NCBI GenBank assembly: GCA_003255025.1
Contig: QANY01007306.1
Coordinates: 1,164,707-1,228,706, forward strand
DNA: 64,000 bases
Direction of reading: 5' to 3'
Source of the DNA: Datisca glomerata
Lineage: Eukaryota > Streptophyta > Magnoliopsida > Cucurbitales > Datiscaceae
This document shows positions 12,702 through 41,766 of this stretch, piece by piece. The notes beneath the pieces were generated by a model. The model was not told the origin of the DNA and searched no databases. It worked only from the letters and a program-made list of their open reading frames with translations. Made by a program: the position numbers and the translations under genes. Position 1 is the stretch's first letter. Every line of letters starts with the position of its first letter.

Positions 12702-13183
12702 TTTCATGCAGACGCCCCATCGTTGCCTTTTACTGGACCATGAAACCCATTCATTTCCCCATGGCCTAATCGCACCCAACGCAACTTATAAACATGAGCT
12801 TAGAGTGTTGGCGCTAGGCAGATGAGAGCCTACGAACATGAGTTTAGAGAGAGAGAGAGAGAGAGAGTGCGAGTCCAAAATGTTCGTGCATTTGAAAGAG
12901 ATAGATGTAGAGGATGAACTTTGGGAAAGGAAAAATGAAGTGAAAGAAATGAAATTAGGGTTTAAGGCGGATTAAATGGGATGGCATTTTCGTAAATAAA
13001 GTGAAATTAGATGACAGCACAAATAATAGCTGTCATAGTAGGTAAAACATTATGACAGCTTATTTAAAACCTGTCATATTATCCATATTACCCCACCCAA
13101 CACCTTTTTCCTTTGACGGGTTTTATAAATGTGTCATTAAATTAAATAGAATGTTGTCATTGTAGCCCACTTTTGTAGTAGTG

Positions 13184-14978
13184 TACTCTCTAGGATGTAG
13201 CGATACAATTGGGACTCCCAGTTGATGGAATGGTTGTATCAGGTCCTTCGGTTGCAGACTGGGGTCAGGTATGTGAGAATTCCCTAGGTGTTAGACCTAA
13301 TGATCGCCAACTATCTAGATCACGATTTGAATTTATCATGGTTTTACGTCAATTTCCTCCTTTACATGATGATACTGACGAACTTAGTGTGCAACACTAT
13401 ACACGAGCATATATTCTGCAACTTATTGGGGTTTTTTATTTGCTAATAAGTCAAATAATTTAGTACAGTTGATGTTTCTACCATTGTTGGATGAATTTGG
13501 CACTGCTGGTCAATATAGTTGGGGTAGTGCATGTCTCGCTTGGTTATATAAAGGGCTTTGCAGAGGTTTCCTTAAGGGTGCACATGAAATTTCCGGCCCA
13601 TTGATATTATTGCAAGTATGGGCATGGGACAGATTCCTTCATTTAGCACCGTCGAGGATAAATCAAGTTGTACATGTTGATTTCGATGAGGACGGTCTTC
13701 AATTACCTCTACCTCCGTTGGGTATGCGGTATGTTGATGTTGATATTTCTGCCATGTTTTCATTATTTTATATTACTTATCATGTGTTAATTTATGACTT
13801 ATGACATCCCTTAGGTGGATTCATTTTGTGTCACGGAGAGACCCACACATGTTTTAATGCAATACCGATTCATCTTAGATTGCCAGGCCTCAAACATGAT
13901 AACATCGTATAACCACGATATATCTTAGATTGACATCATGTAATATTGGATTTATAACTACTTTTAACATTATTTTGATAGGTTATATGGAAAGCTTACT
14001 CGAATTCCATCTCTAGCCTTCCAGCTCATTGCATCAATAGCCATGACATTTGGCAAACTATCTCCCCATTGATCTGCTTTCACATTGTGGGATGGCATAG
14101 ACCTAACCGCGTGATGCGACAATTCGACATGACTCAAATTATGCTAGAACCATGTGATATTGAACCGGACTTCCATTACATTGATTTAAGGGGTAGACAT
14201 GAACTTGATTGGAGCCTCGAACATTTTCAATACATTGAGAAATGGAATGCACGTAAAGATAACATTCCTGACCATGTAGTATCCTAAGAGAAAGATGATG
14301 ACTCTTACTTCAATTGGTATCGGAGTATCACACGTCAGTACATAAGCCGATAAGGAGCCTTCCATGAGTTCATGGTACTTATATGAATTTATCAATATTT
14401 ATTTTATTTGCTTATACTTAAAAGTATATTTGTTTTTGTTTATGCAGAAGACACGATACACCATATCAAGGACTTGATATTGCACGAGCCAGATCAGGCA
14501 ATTCCGTGTATACATGATGCTTGTGGAACAACAATTCAAGCAATAAAATAAGTGCATGCGGTTTATCGCCCATCGAGTACGCCTCGTAGGACACAGTTCA
14601 GCACAACGTCATAGCCAAAGTGTAAATGATGAAAACAACATGCCTGAGTATGAGCCATTTACACCACTGATCTTTAGAACATTTGGAGATGAGTATGTGA
14701 CACATGTTGCTACTACGTCTGAACCTGCACATCGACCTCAAAGATGTAGAAGACAACGGACATCATGAGAAAGTAGTGGACGACATGTCCATATCTTTGA
14801 TGATATCTCACGAGAAAGTAGTGGACGACATGTCCATATCTTTGATGATATCCCAATTATGTTCAATGAAGAAGGTAGTGATATGGCTCCTGAGAATCCA
14901 TCACATGAACCCACTCAATTAAAAATGTATGCAAGACGTCCGACAAGAACAAGAAGAGCGCCATCTTGTGGAACATAA
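13184..14978 (+). pseudogene. Plant mobile domain (PMD/MAIN-like) gene, 3' part
   Basis: This continues the PMD protein after the CACTA insertion. Removing the element and one TAC copy restores codons reading ECTITL, then an in-frame TAG, then DVAIQLGLPVDG. Following motifs include YTRAYILQLIG (about 13395), GQYSWGSACLAWLY, KGAHEISGPLILLQVWAW (about 13575) and, in a later exon, NSHDIW...ICFHIVGWHRPNRVMRQF (about 14030-14120). HELDWSLEHFQYIEKW follows. The C-terminus ends with RRPTRTRRAPSCGT and a stop at 14978. A 45-bp in-frame tandem duplication lies at 14767-14856. Frameshift near 13460 and internal stops indicate a pseudogene. Confidence 0.88.
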
Positions 14979-15246
14979 TTATTAGTTTTCATTATTCACT
15001 TTACATTTTATGTATGTTATAGCTATGTATAACTTAACGTTATCTTATCTAAACTATTTTGTTATGATTGTTAAGATACTAGTTTCTTAGTTATTTTAAA
15101 GTTGTTAAGATGTTGGTGAATTTGTTTAAAAGATAGTAGAATGGATCATGTTTTGACTGTTGGGAAATGTGTATGTGAGATTTGTATTTGTAGGTTACGT
15201 AGGGGAAATTAAGAATTTGTTGGGGAAAGGGAGGGAAGAATGCAGA

Positions 15247-15480
15247 ACTCGCCTCTTGTACAGGGGAGTTCAAGCTCGAGTGAACTCGCCTCTCTTAGAG
15301 GTGAGTTCCATGCATATCAAAGTACTCGCCTCTTTAAGAGGTGAGTTCCATGTATATCATAGTACTCGCCTCTTTAAGAGGAGAGCTCCATTCATATCAA
15401 AAAGCTTGCCTCTTTAATAGGTGAGTTTAATGCATAGAGACACATCGCATAGTCAAGAGGCTGAGTGTTCTACTTTAAAG
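15247..15480. repeat. Right subterminal palindromic repeats of MULE-1
   Basis: Four to five units of ACTCGCCTCTTTAAGAGG or close variants occur at about 15246, 15283, 15323, 15363 and 15403, with a period close to 40 bp for most. Each unit is a palindrome around TTTAAA or TTTAAG. The same motif occurs at the left end, which ties the two ends together as one element. Confidence 0.78.
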
Positions 15481-15587
15481 AAGCGATTTCGACATGGACT
15501 AAAATTGCATCATTTTTTTAAATTGTTTCGAAACAGGCTCATTTTAATATATACTTTTTAAAACGGTATCAAGTCCATAAAAACCCC

Positions 15588-16343
15588 TTGCTCTAGTTTA
15601 AAGTAATAAATTGTAGTGGGTATGAGTTTAAAATATATTTAAAGTCTGTTGGTTGCTGTAGTGGATATGAGTTTAAAATATGATGGACTATCAACTGTTC
15701 GACTCCATGACCACTAGAGATCCATGACCACTAGGGAGGGTACACGGTTTAACTATACCAAGCAAAGGCGTTAAGCATCCCCAAATATCCCTTATAGCAA
15801 GGGTTACTAGCTTTGTCGATTAAATCTTGAAGGACTTGGTGAATTATTTTTCAAGCATTAAATAATCCTTTTAGGTTAAAAAGTTTCAAAACTAACAATT
15901 TCTGTAGTAGGTTCTGAATGGTAGGGGGGTTAAATCACAAGAAACTTAAAAGGTACAAGTGGTAAATTGAAAAAAAAAAATATTGTATAGATGTGATTGA
16001 AAAACAATGTGCAAGGGGCTTTTACCAAAATTGAAGTAACACAGACTAAAGTTTACAAGTGTCGAATGACAGAAGCAGAAGAGCTGAACTAGTAGAACAC
16101 AAGGGGTTGAAATGAAGTAATCAGTCTTGAGATCATGATGTATCTGTGTAATGTATATACGTACTTGTGTGTGAGAACTGGCTTTCAAAATGTAAAATCA
16201 TGCTAATCACTCACAAATTCAGGTCAAGAAAATATACTGAGGAAGAGCTTCCAATAACCTCAATTACATAATTAGCAAGCAAACTCTCCCAAATCAGGAA
16301 AATCACATCAAACAAAATACCCGAGACCCAATTTTGAAATAAA
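15588..16343. other. No gene seen; spacer 3' of RECQL2
   Basis: AT-rich spacer between the MULE-1 right end and the RECQL2 stop codon. It holds a short duplicated phrase (TCCATGACCACTAG at about 15702 and 15720) and should include the RECQL2 3' UTR on the minus strand. I see no other coding signal. Confidence 0.5.
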
Positions 16344-34153
<17,810 letters not shown>

Positions 34154-34495
34154 CTGCACGAACTTTGTTCTGTATCAGCTGCACAACAAAGTTGAAAACT
34201 AGAGCCTATTTTCCTAGGCGACCCGGAACAACGGAGCAACACGGAGCAGTGCGTAACCAAACAGACGAAATTCCAGCGAAAACGTTGCAGATACAGAGAG
34301 AAGGGTCTTCAAACAAATGCAAAATAATATTACCGCTTTGAACACAGCCAACGGGTGAGTGCTTGGTAACACGCTCGGTCTTTCGATGTACCGATTATCA
34401 TTTGAAGGGAAAAACAATTTGCGCGGGGGTGGACAGCTGGGAAATTGGAATGCCACTGTAAAATTGCTGTTTGTTGGAAATTCCATTTTCTTTTT
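34154..34495 (-). promoter_or_regulatory. RECQL2 5' flank, limited by MULE-2
   Basis: Only 342 bp separate the RECQL2 start codon (34153-34151) from the MULE-2 terminal repeat. The segment must hold the 5' UTR and proximal promoter unless transcription begins inside the MULE. It includes a GC-rich patch around 34420 (GCGCGGGGGTGG on plus). No confident TATA box was found. Confidence 0.5.
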
Positions 34496-34727
34496 GGTTT
34501 TTTTTATAAATTACACCCCTAAACAAATCATTTTATAAAAATAAATTCTAACATTAATTTTCGTTTATCTTGATCTCTAACTCACTTTCAATTCAAAATT
34601 AGCTTATGAAAAGTTATCAAAAAACTCTTTCACGAAATTCAAATGACGGCTTAAAATAAAAAGATGATTATACGAAACTTCACCCATTCGTCTTATTGTT
34701 ACTCTCTCTCTCGATGTTGCAGCAAGC

Positions 34728-37700
34728 ATGTCTCTCTCTGCAAATCTGAAAGAGTGTTCGTCTCCCACAGCAAGGAAAAACAACAAGGTAAGTTTTCGGG
34801 TTTTTGAGTTTTTGTTCTGGATTCTGAGGTGTTTATCTGGGTTTCTGAAGAGTTTTTTCTGAATTCTTGCATTTTTATTTTTTATGAATGTCTGAATCAT
34901 AATAAGTTTGATTTTTTGGGTTTCTGAGGTGTTTTTCTAGGTTTCTGAGGTGTTGGTCTTGGTGGGTGTCTATTTTCTGGGTTACACTATTGTCGCGTAC
35001 CCCTTGTGTAACCTACACGGGGACTGCATGTGGGTCGTGTGAGCCTCATGTAGGCTACATGAGGAATATACCATAATCGTGTAGTCATCTGTACATTTTC
35101 TGATCTTATGTTTTCCTTGAATATTCTACTGGTTATGACTTCCTCAAAAATGCAACTAAGATACGTCCATGGCGTTAACACAATTCCAAAAACAATGGCG
35201 AATGCAAAGTGTAATACCCACTGCATAGAGGTTATCAAGACCAAGCTGATAGCTACTCGACTCTCCCTATTTAGGGAGACATGCTTTGGTCATCTCCTTA
35301 ATATCACATCCCTGAAGTTTTCAGCAACTTTTTTCCACCAGGTGCTGGCTAGGGAGGCTCAATATGTGGACAGCACTCCATTTGAAAAGGAGATCCATTT
35401 TCTTATTAACGAGGAGCCACTATGCTTCTCTAAGAAGGAGTTCTCTTTGATTACCGGACTAAAGTTCGGTGAAGCTCGAGATGAGAATAAGATCCGTGGC
35501 CCCAACAAACTCTATGATTTGTATTTTCCCAAAGCCCAATCTAATAACCACAGCTGAGTTGGAGGAGAAGTTCAAGAGCTCTGAATATAAGTTAGATTCT
35601 GATATGGTCAAGATGGCTCTGATTTATTTGCTAGAGTATTTTGTGTTGGGGAAGGAGAATCGTACCCTAATTGAGAAGAGATGGTTGATTTTGGTTGACG
35701 ACCTTGAAACGTTCAACCAAAGATTTGTAGGGAGACCTCTCGTTCTCCAAAACAATGAAATCATCATTAGCTGTGAATAATACAAACTATTTTTTGTGAT
35801 CTTAAATATCAAGAAAAAAACATAAAAATCTGTCGATGTTGTTTATGGGTATTCACTGAATGGATATCCATTTGTCTTCCAGGTACAATTTATTTAATTC
35901 TATGTAGTGATGTATTGAATTATTTATATGTTGAATATTTAATTACTCTCTTTTGTTAAATAGGCATGGGTATTTGAAATTATCCCCTTGGTAGGTAGTT
36001 TGTATGGTAACCAAGTCTCGACCAATGTGCCGAGGATTCTCAAGCGGTGTCCAACCACGATAGTACCGGTTGAGAATATTCAAAAGAAATTTTTCCGAAG
36101 GAGAATGTATGTTGGTGAATTATGTTGACAAGTTAATTTATATTATTTTTACATATATTGATTTATATTTTTTGCATTTTTAGTTGACAGTTCTTTCTTT
36201 GGCGCCTACTGAGGAGGAAGTAGAAAAAAAGCCTATGGAGATCAGTAGTTGGAGAGAATGTATGTTAAAAATCATTTTCTATCATTCTTATTCTTGAACG
36301 CGGACCTCGTGTAGTCTACACGAGACCCATGTAACTATTTGTAGTCTACACGAGATCCGTGTAACCATCGTGTAGTCTACACGAGATCCGTGTAACAATC
36401 GTGTAATCTATACGAGATCCGCGTAACCATCATGTAATCACCTTTTTCTGTGTTTGTCTGCTTAATATTACATGTTTTTTAAGTTGATGCCACCTCCATC
36501 ACCATTAGATGAGGCTAATGAGGAGGAAGAGGCCATCAAAAAGGAAGAGGAGAAGAAGAAGAAGAGGAAGAGGTCTGATGAGGCCATTGAAAAAACAGAG
36601 GAGAAGAAGGTTATGTCCAAGAAGCTCAGTGTACACGAAGATTGGGTGAGGAAATGTCTAATTGGAATGGACCAAAAGATAAGAAAATTATGTTCATGCA
36701 ATCAGACATTTCCTTTGTAATTTTTCAAATTAAAATTTTGATGGATCATATGGTAACGTCGAGGCCAAATGATTACTCTTTTTGTCCTCGATCTGCCATG
36801 ATGATGGCTAGCGACTAGGAGGATAAAGAGATTAAGAAGGAAATGAAAAAAATGAAGAATAAGAGAAGGATGAAAAAGAAGAAGATATGGTAGAGAAGAA
36901 AGAAGAAGAAGTGATGGTAGATAAGGAAGAGGAATAAGAGAAAGAACGAAATGAAGAAGAAGAAAATATGCTAGAGAATAAAGAAGAAGAGGAGATGGTA
37001 GAGAATGAAGAAGAAGAAGAGAATGAACGGAAGGAAGAAGAGAAGGAAGGTAATGAGGAGGATGAAGGTGAAAAGAAGGAAGATGAAGAAAAAATAGAAG
37101 GGAAAAAGGAATAGAAAAGGAAAAACCATTACAGCTTTGCCAGCTGTAATGGTTGAAAATAGGGGGCCAACCAAGACCCCCTAATAAAGCTTTTTTCGAT
37201 AAAGCAAACGATTCATTCCGACAACTTCAGACCAGATTAACCCCTTTGAATTAGGCGATCTTACAAAATCGATCAGGCGGGCTGGTTGGGAAGGGATTCT
37301 TAGCGGAGAAAAGAATTGCTGAAAGGCTTAAGCCCTGGTAATAGAAGTAGCTCTACTCTTTGAGAAGAGGGTAGCAGAATACCATTAAGATGAATATCCC
37401 ATTAGTGCAGCTCTTTCCTAGGTAAAAATACCTAACAACAAGAATCAAGAGGGACTTAAGAGCATATAAAACCCTTGAATCAGTGAATCCGGGGACAGAG
37501 ACCTAGCCGCTGCTTTATTTAAATAGCTAAGATAACGTCTAAGATCGTATCTTCTTTTCTACATCCTCATTCCTCCTTCTTTCCGGATACTTAAGCTTCT
37601 AATGCTACGGAACCAGCTTTCCCAATCAATATCAATCAATTAATGTGTAGGAGCAAGGTTCTTTAGACTTTTTTTCTCATCAAATATACCGAACTTAAGT

Positions 37701-39638
37701 GAAGCAAGGATTGTGGCCACTCTCTGGGGATGCATGATGAGGAGAATCTTCCAAAGTCCTTATGCTAGGATGGAGGTCACCCCAAGATGGGTCAACCTTG
37801 ACTATAATAATAGTGAAGGGTTAATAATCCCAAAATAAATTAAGAAGGAATGAAAGGGGAAAGACCTAAGTCGTTAGAGCAAGTATATCTAGTAACACAG
37901 GGGTTTGAACAAGAGGGACTGGCTAGTGAAACCCAAGCAGAAGAAGAAGAATTAGAAGAAGAAGAAGAAGAAGAAGCAAAGGAAGAAAAAACAAAAGCAG
38001 AAGAAGAAGAAGAAGAAGAAACAAACAAAAAGAATAAAAAGTTGCATCGATGATATCTGCATTGATGGATTCAGTTCGGTCGACGGAGTAGTCCAACGAT
38101 GGAGAAGAAGAAGAGCTCTTATATCTTGGTGAACTTGGTAAAAGAAAGATAAAAAGATCTCGGGTCCTAGAGTCACCTAATTATGAAACCAAAAAGACTA
38201 AAAAGAAAAGGCTGTGAAGGAAAAAAGATGATGAGAATATCGTTGCCAAAATGGACTTCAAACATTTCCAAGCATAAGGTGATGCATCTTCTAAGGATGA
38301 AGCTCGTTTTAAAGCCCGGTTCACCTTCCCAGGGGCAAAGTAAGTTCTGTAATTTTTCTTGTACACTTCTTCTTCGTATAGTATTCATGATGGTTACACT
38401 GACATCGTGTAGACTACACGATGATTACATGAGGTCCGTGTAACGATCGTGTAGTAAACCAATCGTGTACCTAACTTTGATCTATACTTACGTTGTATAG
38501 AAATGAGAAAGTAGACGTTGGATTTTGCACCTTGACCTTACCTGGTCAAAAAACTAGTCTTTTCACCTTATCAATGGCTTGAGTCAGATGTAAGAAGTTA
38601 TTTATAATCTTTTTTAATGTGGTACTTAAAATAATTATAAAAAACTTAACTAATCGTTTTTACATTGCAGCATACTGATGCATACCTGGAGCTCACGATG
38701 AGGGATTTGCAAGAATACAACCCTCAAATTAGAATCAGTGTTGGTGATTTATTTCTGCAAGTAAGTATGATTTGTTTTTTAACTTAATGAACTACACATC
38801 GTGTAAACTACACGAGACCTTCATGCTCCCTCGTGTAGACTACACGAGGCTTTCACTGACCTCGTGTCGTCACTGACCTCATGTAGACTACACGAGGTGT
38901 TCATGCTCCTCATGTAGATTTTGTGTAGACTATAAGAGGCCTTCACGGGCCTCGTGTAGATTTCATGACTATTTTTTATTGACGTTGAGGATTTAAATTT
39001 TTTCTCGTGACATTTCAGGAGAACCTGCCTGAATGACAGAGTTTGAGCAAGATCCCGCAGGTTGGGATATTGACGTTGATGATCAACTCCAGTACCTGGT
39101 CCTCGGCTTATAGACGAGTTTTGGAAGGAGCTGGGAATAGTCGGATAATGTTATCTTTCCAATGAATGTGAACTGTAGTCATTGGATTGCGGTTAAGCTT
39201 GATTTGATTGACCAGTGTATTCGTATTTATAACTCCATGAACACGCCATATTGACGCTCTTTGTACATTGAAATAATGAAACATTTCATGAAGATTGTCC
39301 CTCAGCTAGCTCAAATGACGAATATTTATGAGAAAAATAGGAGGTTCAACCCAAATATAAGTGAAAATATGAGATCATGGAGTGTCCATAATAAGATATT
39401 GGGTAAGTGAAATATACATTTTTTTGAAAATCCATTTAAAATTCCATGCATGTTATTTGATTGTGTTTTTGCATTTCATGCTTTGTGTGGGTTCGATTGT
39501 GGGATATTTACCCTTAAGTCTGTCGAAGCCCTCGCATATAGGAAGAGCCTCCGAGAAATAACTCAACAACAAATGCCAAAATATCGAAGACGAATTCCAA
39601 TTGAGTTATTTGCACGTGGTAATGTTGTAACGAAATAA
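34728..39638 (+). pseudogene. MULE-borne ULP1-like (C48) protease with DUF1985 domain
   Basis: Exons run along the plus strand. A possible first exon is at 34728-34790 (MSLSANLKECSS, donor GTAAG). A DUF1985 domain follows at 35220-35780, with FRETCFGHLL, FHQVLAREA and EKEIHFLINEEPLCFSKKEF. Two exons at about 35830-35880 and 35965-36110 continue it. Very acidic/basic low-complexity exons lie at 36472-37110 and 37850-38120. The C48 cysteine protease domain is at 39030-39638, with the catalytic His in NCSHWIAVKL and the Cys in FDCGIFTLKSVEALA. The expected Asp is Asn (IYNSM). Stops interrupt it near 39110 and 39255. In MULEs such genes are captured desumoylase relatives; this one looks dead. Confidence 0.82.
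37150..37845. other. Possible organelle (mitochondrial) DNA insert in MULE-2
   Basis: This roughly 700-bp block lies between two GAA-rich coding stretches of the ULP1-like gene and has a different texture. It is less AT-rich, with no long A/T runs, and has phrases such as GGACAGAGACCTAGCCGC typical of plant mitochondrial intergenic DNA. It has no long open frame. It begins next to a hairpin with arms CCATTACAGCT and AGCTGTAATGG (37119-37145). This is recognition by style only. Confidence 0.35.
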
Positions 39639-39770
39639 CATGAATATATTTTATGGATTTTTATTTATTAAATTGTGAATTATGGATTATAGAGATATAC
39701 ATGTGTTTGTTATTTAATAATGTTATAAAATTTACACGATGCCCATGAAGTTCTAATGCAGTCTACACGA

Positions 39771-41766
39771 TTACATAAGACATGTGATGTGAAGTTTTCT
39801 AGCATCCTTCAAAACCACATTCAAACATTTTGCGATGTTTGTAATTATTATATTGTATCGCATTCCATCAAAGCGAGAATGTGTCCACCTCTCAACTCCC
39901 CCACCGACACGTATTGTGAAATATCTAGAAATGCATATGTAAAATGAGTCATCAGCCAATCAAATTGTGATTGATGGTATACCTTTGTTGCTTTAAAAAA
40001 TAATGCGACTGCATCTTCCTTTTTATAAATTGATTTGATATTTTGACCCATATGGAAGATGCAAGCTCTATGAAGCGCATTAGGAAATGTAACATGTACA
40101 ACATCTAGTATACTTGTATGCCTGTCGGATATAAATACCAAGTCTTCTGGATTACTGATTACATCGTGAATTTTATGGAAGAACCATTCACATGAATCAT
40201 TATTTTCTAAATATGCAATTCCAATGCAATGAGATATACTTGGTTGTTCCCATCCTTTATTGTTGCAACAAATAATATTGGGCTTTTAAGATTGTTGCGT
40301 CAACAGTAATGGCATGCCGTATACAACTGGAAAATCCACGAACAGATGGTCCAAGAGTCATGAAAAAATATTTAAAATGGTCCTGCTCATCAGTCTCTAC
40401 GTGTGTTGTTGTCCCTGAAAAATATTTAATATTCCTGTATTAAAATCGGCATAGTACAAACATAGTGGACATGATGACTACACGAGCTCCGTGTAACCAT
40501 CATATAGTACTCTTGTAGACATTATGATGGCAAAATAAAAATAAGTACCTGAATTTTTTTATTCTAACATGTGACAATATGCTGGGAGCATCTTATAGTT
40601 GTCTTCAAGAGACCCTTAAACTAATTCCAATGCATATTCCTTAACCTTCCACGGCTTATGGTAACCTATGTCGACACGGAAATCAAGGAAAACATCTTCA
40701 ATTATGTCTTTTGACCTATATATACGACCGACACCTGTGTATTTGGACCATTTAGAATGACCGATCAATGAATATGTAGCCGGATGGTGTCCATGTCTCA
40801 AAACTTCAAATGTGCATTGATATGTATTGTTAAGTTTTGTAACTTTGAAGTATGGACAATTTTTCAATTTCATATCCCGTAACCTCTATTGACATGTTTT
40901 CTCAACACATGCAAGTACCGATATTGGCTGGCTTGACTTGAAGATCCAAAACTTAAAATATCTTCGGATGGTCATCATACGAGCAACCTTAAGCAACTCG
41001 GCTTTATCACTGTACAAATCATCCATATTTATTGTGTCTGATACAAGCTGATTCAAATCAGCTCGTTGCTCGCTGGACCCAGGATATTGTTCATTCAAAT
41101 TAGATTGTGATGGCAGTGGACAGGTGATCTCAGGTTCACCACCAGTATTCAAGTCTAGAATTGTTGTATGGTTGTCTCCATTGATGGTTTCATCATGGCC
41201 ATCTTCACGGTTTGCATCATCATACGACCCCTGATCAAAATCATATCATCATTTCCATCTCCATCAACATCCTCATCCTTGAAAACATTATAATCATTAT
41301 GACCAAAAACATCATCATCATGATAGTTCCTTTCAAAATGATCAAAACTCTCCAAAGCGAGGAATGCTTTCATGTAGAAGTTGTCGTGGCATTAGTGTTT
41401 CAGGAACTCAACTTTGATAAAACCCTATAGTTTTAGGAACCCGAGGTTGTCGTGACATTGTGGTTTGAGGAACTGAGCTTTGAAATGGACAAAATTTAGG
41501 CTTGGTACTTACATATAGTGAGCTTATAAGTGATTCTAATCCATTCTCCTTAATAAATAACTATAAATATTTATCCTTTAAAATTTCGCAGCAGGGTAGG
41601 AGACATGGCTTCTATAAAGAAATTTGATGGACATATCATAGTTTGAGGGGTCTATTTGAAGTTCTTCATGCAATATACCCAATAGCTCGTGGTAAGTGCA
41701 GTTAGTAGATGTTTTCAATAATTTGGTCTTCTCTCCATTAAAAGACCATGTTGTACCATTTTTCAC
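39771..41766 (-). pseudogene. MURA-type transposase of MULE-2, decayed and truncated
   Basis: Reading the minus strand: the start ATG is at 41766, with an N-terminal MULE domain (TYHELLGILHEELQIDPSNY). An acidic linker follows (41370-41160). The DNA-binding domain is at 41030-40620, with DLYSDKAELLKVARMMTIRR, then CTFEVLRHGHHPATYSLIG and GYHKPWKVKEYALE. The catalytic core is at 40430-39790, with VDATILKAQY (first Asp), LVFISDRHTSI (second Asp) and HRACIFHMGQNIK. It ends with NIAKCLNVVLKDARKLHI. The SWIM finger expected next is not found. Stops and frameshifts are present. It converges on the plus-strand ULP1-like gene, ending about 130 bp from it. Confidence 0.85.

Larger units (their letters stand above)
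9226..13183. mobile_element. Non-autonomous CACTA element inserted in the PMD gene
   Basis: The element starts CACTACTACAATTTTGG at 9226 and ends in CCACTTTTGTAGTAGTG at 13183, so the termini are inverted CACTA repeats. The trinucleotide TAC lies immediately outside both ends (9223-9225 and 13184-13186), the 3-bp duplication expected of CACTA (EnSpm) transposons. Subterminal zones carry repeated GATGACGG...CCGTCAT hairpins on the left and TGACAG...CTGTCAT on the right. No TNPD or TNPA transposase is visible. The interior instead holds a kinase gene fragment with introns, so it must move with help from another element. Confidence 0.92.
5030..15587. mobile_element. MULE-1: large Mutator-like element with MURA and PMD genes
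   Basis: The ends form a degenerate terminal inverted repeat of roughly 80 bp. The left end starts GGATTTTTTTA at 5030 and the right end is AAAAACCCC finishing at 15587. Both contain ATTAAAATGAGC followed by an ATGATGCAA block. Inside are a decayed MURA transposase and a plant mobile domain gene on the same strand. Subterminal zones (5138-5680 and 15247-15480) are packed with short palindromes such as CTCGCCTCTTTAAGAGG. I could not confirm a 9-11 bp target duplication, so the ends may be off by some bases. A CACTA element is nested inside. Confidence 0.8.

Noticed and set aside
34214..34486. A 90-codon minus-strand frame upstream of RECQL2
   Set aside because: No recognisable domain and it lies in the expected leader; the RECQL2 ATG at 34153 gives the conserved N-terminus.
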